The notes under the pieces were generated by a model that saw only the letters and a list, made by a program, of their open reading frames with translations, was not told the origin of the DNA and made no database searches. Shown piece by piece: positions 17,514 to 21,768 of a stretch of DNA of 21,768 nt. The stretch's first letter is position 1. Each line of letters starts with the position of its first letter. A program made the translations under genes and the position numbers. The DNA is taken from the NCBI GenBank assembly GCA_948762645.1, contig CAQBRY010000015.1:1-21768 (forward strand), read 5' to 3'. The DNA comes from an uncultured Eubacteriales bacterium. Its GTDB lineage: Bacteria > Bacillota > Clostridia > Oscillospirales > Acutalibacteraceae.

Positions 17514-18236
17514 ATGAAAATAATAGCTGATACTCATTGTCATACAATTGCATCCACTCATGCTTACAGTACAGCATACGAAAATATACAAGAAGCTAAA
17601 AATAGGGGACTTAAATTCGTAGCAATAACAGACCACTGCGGAGATATGCCCGGATCACCGGGACCATGGTATTTTGAAAATCTAAAGGTTATACCTAAAG
17701 AAATTGATGGAATTGGCGTGTTAAAAGGTATAGAATCAAATGTACTAAATGAAAAAGGTGAAATAGATCTGCCAACTGATCTTACCATACCTCTTGATTG
17801 GGTTATAGCTTCTATACATGAACCTGTATTTTTTGGGAATCATGATGTTGATGACTGTACTAAGCTTTGGATAAATGTGGCTAAAAATCCTTTAGTAAAT
17901 GTTATAGGTCATAGTGGACTTGTAAACTTTAAGTATGACTATGAAAAAGTAATACCCATATTCGGAGAAAATGGAAAATTAATCGAAATTAACAACAGCT
18001 CTTTTACTGTAAGAGAAGGCTCTGCGCCTAACTGTAAAAAAATAGCAATACTTTGTAAAAAATATGGTGTTCCAATTGTTATAAATTCCGATTCACATTT
18101 TTGTAAACAAATAGGACGTTTTGATAAAGCTATATCTTTACTGGAAGAAATAGATTTTCCTGAAAATCTTGTTATAAATTCTAATATAGAAACTTTTAAA
18201 GCTTATTTAGAAAAATATACAAATTATTATAAATAA
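17514..18236 (+). CDS. PHP-domain phosphoesterase (YcdX-like)
   Basis: Metal-dependent hydrolase of the polymerase-and-histidinol-phosphatase superfamily, 240 residues, YcdX subgroup with a trinuclear metal site. Metal ligands visible: DTHCHT (H8, H10), ITDHCGD (D40, H41), KGIE (E74), SIHEP (H102), GHSG (H133) and NSDSH (D192, H194). AGGAGATG lies upstream of the ATG at 17514 and the gene begins 21 bp after hprK. YcdX-type enzymes have broad phosphatase activity, but the physiological substrate is unknown. Its fixed place between hprK and murB in Clostridia hints at a cell-envelope or carbon-control role (inference). Confidence 0.9.
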   Translation: MKIIADTHCHTIASTHAYSTAYENIQEAKNRGLKFVAITDHCGDMPGSPGPWYFENLKVIPKEIDGIGVLKGIESNVLNEKGEIDLPTDLTIPLDWVIASIHEPVFFGNHDVDDCTKLWINVAKNPLVNVIGHSGLVNFKYDYEKVIPIFGENGKLIEINNSSFTVREGSAPNCKKIAILCKKYGVPIVINSDSHFCKQIGRFDKAISLLEEIDFPENLVINSNIETFKAYLEKYTNYYK

Positions 18237-18254
18237 AACGAGAGTGATCTTATA

Positions 18255-19160
18255 TTGTATAATGATATAAAAAAATTATCGGAAGAATTAGGATGTAAAG
18301 TACTTGTAAATGAGCCAATGGCAAAACATACTACTTTTAAAATTGGAGGTCCGGCTGATTTATTTATAAGAATATTTAATATAAATTCCCTTAAAGTAAT
18401 TTTAAAAGAAATTATAGGTAATAGTTTAAATTATTTTTTACTTGGAAAAGGATCAAATCTATTAGTTTCTGATCTGGGGTTTAGAGGAATAGTTTTAAAA
18501 CTAGACGGAGATTTTAATATAGTAAAAAAAACAGATGATACTACAGTGCAGTGTGGATCATCTGCTTCTCTTGCAAAAGCATGTGTATTTGCCCTTAAAA
18601 ATAAATTATCGGGTCTTGAGTTTGCATGGGGAATCCCCGGTACTTGCGGTGGAGCTACTTATATGAATGCCGGAGCGTATAATAGCGATATGTCATCGAT
18701 TATAACCAATTGTATGAGCATTGATAAAAAAGGATTTATCAAAAACATAGAAGCAAAAGACTTAAAACTTTCTTATAGAAAAAGCATTTTTTCTGAGAAT
18801 GATGATGTAATTCTTTACACCTCTATGAAGTTATCCCCGGGTGATAAAAATAAGATAAGGTCTCAAATGTATAAATATATATCAAGAAGAAAACTAAAGC
18901 AACCTCTTGAATTTCCGAATTCAGGGAGTATATTTAAGAGACCACCTAATAATTATGCTGGTACCTTAATAGAAAAATGTGGATTAAAAGGCAAAAAAAT
19001 AGGAGATGCTATGGTTAGCGATAAACATGCAGGATTTATAATAAATATAGGTAATGCTACATGCCAAAACGTTACTGATTTAATAAAATTTGTCCAAGAA
19101 ACCGTATTTAATAAGACGGGAATACTTTTAGAACGAGAAGTTATTATTTTAGGAGAATAA
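18255..19160 (+). CDS. murB: UDP-N-acetylenolpyruvoylglucosamine reductase
   Basis: FAD- and NADPH-dependent enzyme that reduces the enolpyruvyl group to give UDP-N-acetylmuramate, second committed step of peptidoglycan synthesis. The 301-residue length and single-loop organisation fit the Gram-positive type II enzyme. Seen: FKIGGPAD, FAD-binding LGKGSNLLVSD, GIPGTCGGATYMNAGAY, SYRKS, the catalytic-serine motif PNSGSIFKRP and AGTLIEKCGLKG. Start is TTG at 18255 with GAGTGATC upstream, a good match to the 16S tail. It lies 18 bp after the PHP gene and 20 bp before rapZ. In other bacteria RapZ also touches amino-sugar metabolism, so the pairing may be functional (inference). Confidence 0.96.
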   Translation: MYNDIKKLSEELGCKVLVNEPMAKHTTFKIGGPADLFIRIFNINSLKVILKEIIGNSLNYFLLGKGSNLLVSDLGFRGIVLKLDGDFNIVKKTDDTTVQCGSSASLAKACVFALKNKLSGLEFAWGIPGTCGGATYMNAGAYNSDMSSIITNCMSIDKKGFIKNIEAKDLKLSYRKSIFSENDDVILYTSMKLSPGDKNKIRSQMYKYISRRKLKQPLEFPNSGSIFKRPPNNYAGTLIEKCGLKGKKIGDAMVSDKHAGFIINIGNATCQNVTDLIKFVQETVFNKTGILLEREVIILGE

Positions 19161-19180
19161 ATCTGAAGGATGAGATTAAA

Positions 19181-20044
19181 ATGATAGATTTTATAATAGT
19201 TACAGGACTTTCCGGAGCCGGAAAGTCAAAAGCAATTTGTGCTTTCGAAGATATAGGATTTTACTGCGTAGACAATATTCCCCCCTCACTAATACCAACA
19301 TTCTATAATTTATGTTGTGACTCTAAAGATAAAAATATAAAAAAAGTTGCTGTAGTAGTCGATGTAAGAGGAGGAGAAAATTTTAGCGTATTTTTTGAAT
19401 CCCTCAACAAACTTAAAATAGATAAGAAACCCTATAGAATATTATTTATAGAGGCTGAAAACCATGTCATAATAAGAAGGTATAAAGAAACTAGACGTAA
19501 ACATCCTTTATATGAAAATTATAGAGGATCTGTGTCTCAAGCTATTGAATTAGAAAAAAATGTATTAAAAACCGTCAGAGAAAGATCAGACTATATAATA
19601 GACACATCTTCCCTATCCGACGCTCAACTTAAAGAAAGAATCTGCGGACTCTTTTTAAAAAATTCTCAAAATTCTTTAATGATTAACTGTATGTCATTTG
19701 GATTTAAATACGGATCTCCATCAGAGGCAGATTTAATATTTGATGTTAGATGTTTCCCAAATCCATATTATGAAGAAGACTTAAAAAATCTAACAGGTTT
19801 AGATGATCCTGTTAGATTGTACGTTTTAAAAAAACAAAATACAAAAATATTTATTGAAAAGCTTTTTTCTCTCATAGATTTTATGCTTCCCCTATATCAC
19901 AACGAAGGAAAAAGTCAATTAGTAATTGCTATAGGATGCACGGGAGGGAAACATCGCTCTGTTGCTATAACTCAACGTTTATATGAGCATCTTTCAGATA
20001 CAGACCATAACGTAAGCGTATATCATAGAGATATAAAAAAATAG
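19181..20044 (+). CDS. rapZ: RapZ/YvcJ-family nucleotide-binding protein
   Basis: P-loop protein of the RapZ (YvcJ) family, 287 residues. In E. coli RapZ is an RNA adaptor for amino-sugar control; in B. subtilis YvcJ hydrolyses nucleotides and affects competence. Seen: Walker A GLSGAGKS (9-16), Walker B-like VVVDVRGG, the conserved SFGFKYG and FDVRCFPNPYY, and the C-terminal metabolite-binding pocket region GCTGGKHRSV. AAGGATGAG precedes the ATG. It ends the hprK operon: its stop codon forms the first bases of a terminator stem. yvcK and whiA, which usually follow rapZ in Bacillota, are not here. Confidence 0.95.
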   Translation: MIDFIIVTGLSGAGKSKAICAFEDIGFYCVDNIPPSLIPTFYNLCCDSKDKNIKKVAVVVDVRGGENFSVFFESLNKLKIDKKPYRILFIEAENHVIIRRYKETRRKHPLYENYRGSVSQAIELEKNVLKTVRERSDYIIDTSSLSDAQLKERICGLFLKNSQNSLMINCMSFGFKYGSPSEADLIFDVRCFPNPYYEEDLKNLTGLDDPVRLYVLKKQNTKIFIEKLFSLIDFMLPLYHNEGKSQLVIAIGCTGGKHRSVAITQRLYEHLSDTDHNVSVYHRDIKK

Positions 20045-20070
20045 TAGCAACACTTTAAAAATTGCTACTA
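20042..20070. terminator. Bidirectional intrinsic terminator between rapZ and the converging small gene
   Basis: Perfect 9-bp stem TAGTAGCAA (20042-20050) with TTGCTACTA (20062-20070), 11-nt loop. On the minus strand the stem is followed by seven T (complement of 20035-20041), a strong terminator for the gene at 20094-20444. On the plus strand the trailing bases are T-rich but broken, so it is weaker for rapZ. The rapZ stop codon is part of the stem. Confidence 0.8.
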
Positions 20071-20093
20071 TACTATTTATTAAACTAATTTAT

Positions 20094-20444
20094 TTATATT
20101 TCAAAATTTAAGCTACCTTTATCTTTATCTTCAAAACCAAAGTATCCAGCTTGATTTTTTGTCTTACCCTGAGATTTTCTGTTTACATACTCCTTAAACT
20201 CCATTACTGCGGCTCGTCTTGAAACATTTTGATTCAAATATTCTTGTAATAAATCATTAATATTTGAAAAATATTTTTTAAAATCATCAACCAATTTATT
20301 TTTCTTTGTCTCATTTTTTTCCTTTTTTATCTTTGCCTTTTTACTTTTTATTTCTTTAATCATTTTACATATACTATCATAGGTAACACCTTTTTTAGCT
20401 TGGCCATTTAAGGACTTTTCAAGTTCATCTAATGTTTTTGACAT
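20094..20444 (-). CDS. Small lysine-rich protein of unknown function
   Basis: Not recognised. The 116-residue protein starts at ATG 20444 with GGGG 9 nt upstream; an in-frame ATG further out overlaps the promoter and is rejected. It is very rich in Lys, Glu and Asn, with helix-favouring, probably coiled-coil stretches (about residues 24-65), then a helical segment with NVSRRAAVMEFKEYVNRKSQ and a Gly/Phe-containing tail ending in FEI. There is no signal peptide, membrane helix or cysteine pattern, and one cysteine only. Size, charge and the SRRAAVMEF helix are compatible with a nucleic-acid- or protein-binding regulator, but that is a guess. It is monocistronic, with a near-perfect promoter whose spacer is a TA microsatellite and a strong terminator, and it lies next to an integrated element. 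Confidence 0.75.
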   Translation of the reverse strand: MSKTLDELEKSLNGQAKKGVTYDSICKMIKEIKSKKAKIKKEKNETKKNKLVDDFKKYFSNINDLLQEYLNQNVSRRAAVMEFKEYVNRKSQGKTKNQAGYFGFEDKDKGSLNFEI

Positions 20445-20478
20445 ATATAATTTCCCCTTTTGAAAAAAATATATGTTA

Positions 20479-20507
20479 ATTATATATATATATATATATA
20501 ATGTCAA
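20479..20507 (-). promoter_or_regulatory. Consensus promoter with a TA-repeat spacer
   Basis: On the minus strand a perfect TTGACA (20502-20507) and a perfect TATAAT (20479-20484) are separated by exactly 17 bp (20485-20501), and 16 of those are TA repeats; the repeat runs on into the -10 box. Transcription should start near 20472, 28 nt before the ATG at 20444. Gain or loss of one repeat unit would move the spacing to 19 or 15 bp and reduce promoter strength. Confidence 0.85.
20481..20500. repeat. (TA)10 dinucleotide microsatellite
   Basis: Ten uninterrupted TA units lying between and into the -35 and -10 boxes of the small unknown gene. Such tracts are prone to slipped-strand mispairing during replication. 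Its exact length may also vary through sequencing or assembly error. Confidence 0.95.
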
Positions 20508-20553
20508 TGTTTTTATCTAAATTTAACAACATTTGCAAACATATAATATTTGA

Positions 20554-21093
20554 TCAAATTTTGGTATGTATGGAAGATACAACCTTAAGAAATTTATCTA
20601 TTTCTACCTTTTTAGTAAATATTGAAGGACTTATTCTTACAGTTCCTCTATCTATAGTATTAAAATGTCTATGTGCCACCGGAGAACAATGAAGTCCTGT
20701 TCTAACAGCTATATTTTTCTCATTAAGTATTTTGCCTATCTCATCACTAATATATCCCTTTACATTAAAACTTAAAACAGGAACAAAATATTTTACATCA
20801 GGCTTAGAAACGTATAGTTCCACATTTTTTATATTCTTCAATCCATCATAGGCGTAATTTATCAACTCCATTTCGTGACTAAATATATTTTTTATCCCTG
20901 TTTTTTTAACAAAGTCTACTCCTGCTTTTAGTCCTGCTATTCCTATTGTATTCGGCGTACCGCTTTCCAGCTTCTTAGGCATCTCTTCCGGATGACAGAG
21001 CATCATAGAACTAGTTCCAGTTCCACCTTCTATTATTGTATCTAATTTGTCTGCACTTGAGGTTATCATTATTCCTGTACCCATGGGACCATA
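20554..21093 (-). pseudogene. Cysteine desulfurase (aminotransferase class V), 3' half only
   Basis: C-terminal half of a PLP-dependent class V aminotransferase of the cysteine desulfurase-like type; about 180 of an expected 370-380 residues are present. Seen: YGPMGTG, the IIEGGTGTSS substrate-loop region, LESGTPNTIGIAGLKAG, and RTGLHCSPVAH with the sulfur-accepting cysteine (C133 counted from the ATG at 21084), then GTVRISPSIF. Reading upstream, homology stops just before the YGP codons: the family motif HKG(L/I)YGP, which supplies the PLP lysine, is replaced by HLT and a stop follows within 60 bp. The ATG at 21084 has no ribosome binding site. The fragment therefore cannot be a working enzyme. 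The 5' half should lie at the far end of the serine-recombinase element, beyond the window. Confidence 0.85.
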
Positions 21094-21102
21094 TGTTAAA
21101 TG
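21075..21102. other. Probable attachment-site junction (attL/attR) of the serine-recombinase element
   Basis: The desulfurase coding similarity ends near 21093, between the recombinase stop (21159) and the YGPMGTG codons. The joint region contains an 8-bp palindrome CCCATGGG (21080-21087) in an imperfect dyad. Large serine recombinases use short imperfect-palindrome sites beside their own gene, which fits. The exact crossover dinucleotide cannot be set without the other end. Confidence 0.5.
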
Positions 21103-21768
21103 TAATATAAAGAAAATAATGATTCACATAAAGATAAAAATATTTTACTTATACTTTCTTATCCCCTATTTACTTTATATTCATCTCTGATTTTAAATCT
21201 TATTTTTATTTCTTTCTTACTATTAATTATTATCTCATCTACTAATTCTACTAATAATTCCCTATATAGTGTACTTATATTTTTATATTTTATAAGATCG
21301 TCTAATAAAAAATTTGTATTAAAAAGAGTGTCATTCTCTTTTTGTATTTGATTTTCTATATTTAGTACTATACTCCTTATTTTTTCCTCTTCTTTTTTAT
21401 AGGTTTCTTTCATATTAAAATATTCTTCTTCAGATATATTATTACATTTCCAGTCTTCGTATAAACTTTTTTTAAAAAACAAAATTTCCTGCAGTCTTTT
21501 TTGATTTAACTTTAGTGAACTCTCAAAAGGTAAAAATTTCTTTTTCTTACAACTCAAATTTTTATATTTTTCCAAATTTTCTTTAGAGTAAATTAGTAAA
21601 GATATTAGGTCTTGGACTATCTTAAGTAATATTTTATTTAAAATCTTATGATTAATGGTATTTTTACAGCAATGAGTACCACAAGAATTTTTATATGTAC
21701 TACAAATATAATATATATATTTTCCGGATTTTTTTCTTACCATAGCTCTACCACAATTACCACATCTT
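21094..21768. mobile_element. End of an integrated serine-recombinase element
   Basis: From the desulfurase breakpoint to the right edge the DNA belongs to an integrated element, with the recombinase gene at its boundary and a 65-bp AT-rich non-coding strip (21094-21158). Element size and cargo are unknown because it continues past the window. The boundary is inferred from the loss of desulfurase similarity, not from a visible direct repeat. Confidence 0.7.
21159..21768 (-). CDS. Large serine recombinase, C-terminal part (5' end beyond window)
   Basis: Site-specific recombinase of the large serine integrase family; about 203 C-terminal residues are visible and the frame stays open to the right edge. 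Seen: a zinc-ribbon beginning CGNCGRAM at the edge, followed by YIYYICSTY and further cysteines (C-G-T-H-C-C), a basic linker, a long helical coiled-coil region (about 90-150 of the visible part) that mediates subunit contacts, and the family-typical end ELLVELVDEIII then KIRFKIRDEYK. The catalytic-serine resolvase domain and the recombinase domain would lie outside. The stop is about 65 bp from the desulfurase breakpoint, the usual placing of an integrase next to its attachment site. It could belong to a prophage, an integrative conjugative element or a smaller mobilizable element. Confidence 0.88.
   Translation of the reverse strand, partial: RCGNCGRAMVRKKSGKYIYYICSTYKNSCGTHCCKNTINHKILNKILLKIVQDLISLLIYSKENLEKYKNLSCKKKKFLPFESSLKLNQKRLQEILFFKKSLYEDWKCNNISEEEYFNMKETYKKEEEKIRSIVLNIENQIQKENDTLFNTNFLLDDLIKYKNISTLYRELLVELVDEIIINSKKEIKIRFKIRDEYKVNRG

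Noticed and set aside
20481..20500. TA tract as merely a sequencing artefact
   Set aside because: Length error is possible, but its placement exactly between perfect -35 and -10 hexamers at 17 bp is unlikely to arise from error.
20547..20558. 12-bp palindrome ATTTGATCAAAT overlapping the desulfurase stop codon
   Set aside because: Single short AT-rich palindrome with no T-run on either side; likely chance, not a terminator or clear operator.
1..21768. CRISPR arrays, tRNA or rRNA genes
   Set aside because: No spaced direct repeats, cloverleaf or rRNA-like sequence were seen on either strand.

Overview
The window is AT-rich DNA with strong GGAGG-type ribosome binding sites and frequent TTG and GTG starts. 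A GerA/GerB/GerC germinant-receptor operon and the hprK-PHP-murB-rapZ cluster point to an endospore-forming member of the Bacillota, most likely a Clostridia species. A secreted or membrane-targeted eukaryotic-type ubiquitin protease suggests, but does not prove, association with a eukaryotic host. Species cannot be named from this sequence.

Layout. (1) Positions 1-6645, minus strand: mnmE, mnmG, rsmG, serS and guaB (guaB runs off the left edge). They cover wobble-uridine tRNA modification, 16S rRNA methylation, seryl-tRNA charging and GMP synthesis; serS-guaB also has its own extended -10 promoter. (2) 6646-8300, plus strand: a stand-alone unit with near-consensus promoter, USP/UCH-type (peptidase C19) deubiquitinase-like gene and strong terminator. 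(3) 8369-12652, plus strand: endonuclease III, a class A penicillin-binding protein and aspartokinase; the aspartokinase carries an internal Shine-Dalgarno and in-frame TTG predicted to make a separate regulatory beta subunit. (4) 12659-16382, minus strand: gerA-gerB-gerC, convergent with lysC. (5) 16487-20070, plus strand: hprK, PHP phosphoesterase, murB and rapZ, closed by a bidirectional terminator. (6) 20094-21768, minus strand, accessory: a small lysine-rich protein of unknown function whose promoter spacer is a (TA)n microsatellite; the 3' half of a cysteine desulfurase gene cut at its PLP-lysine motif; and the C-terminal part of a large serine recombinase running off the right edge.

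Most genes are housekeeping. The noteworthy parts are the intact-triad deubiquitinase, the microsatellite promoter built like a phase-variation switch (TTGACA, 17 bp of TA repeat, TATAAT), the serine-recombinase element interrupting a cysteine desulfurase, and the internal aspartokinase start. All identifications rest on reading motifs by eye; no database search was run.
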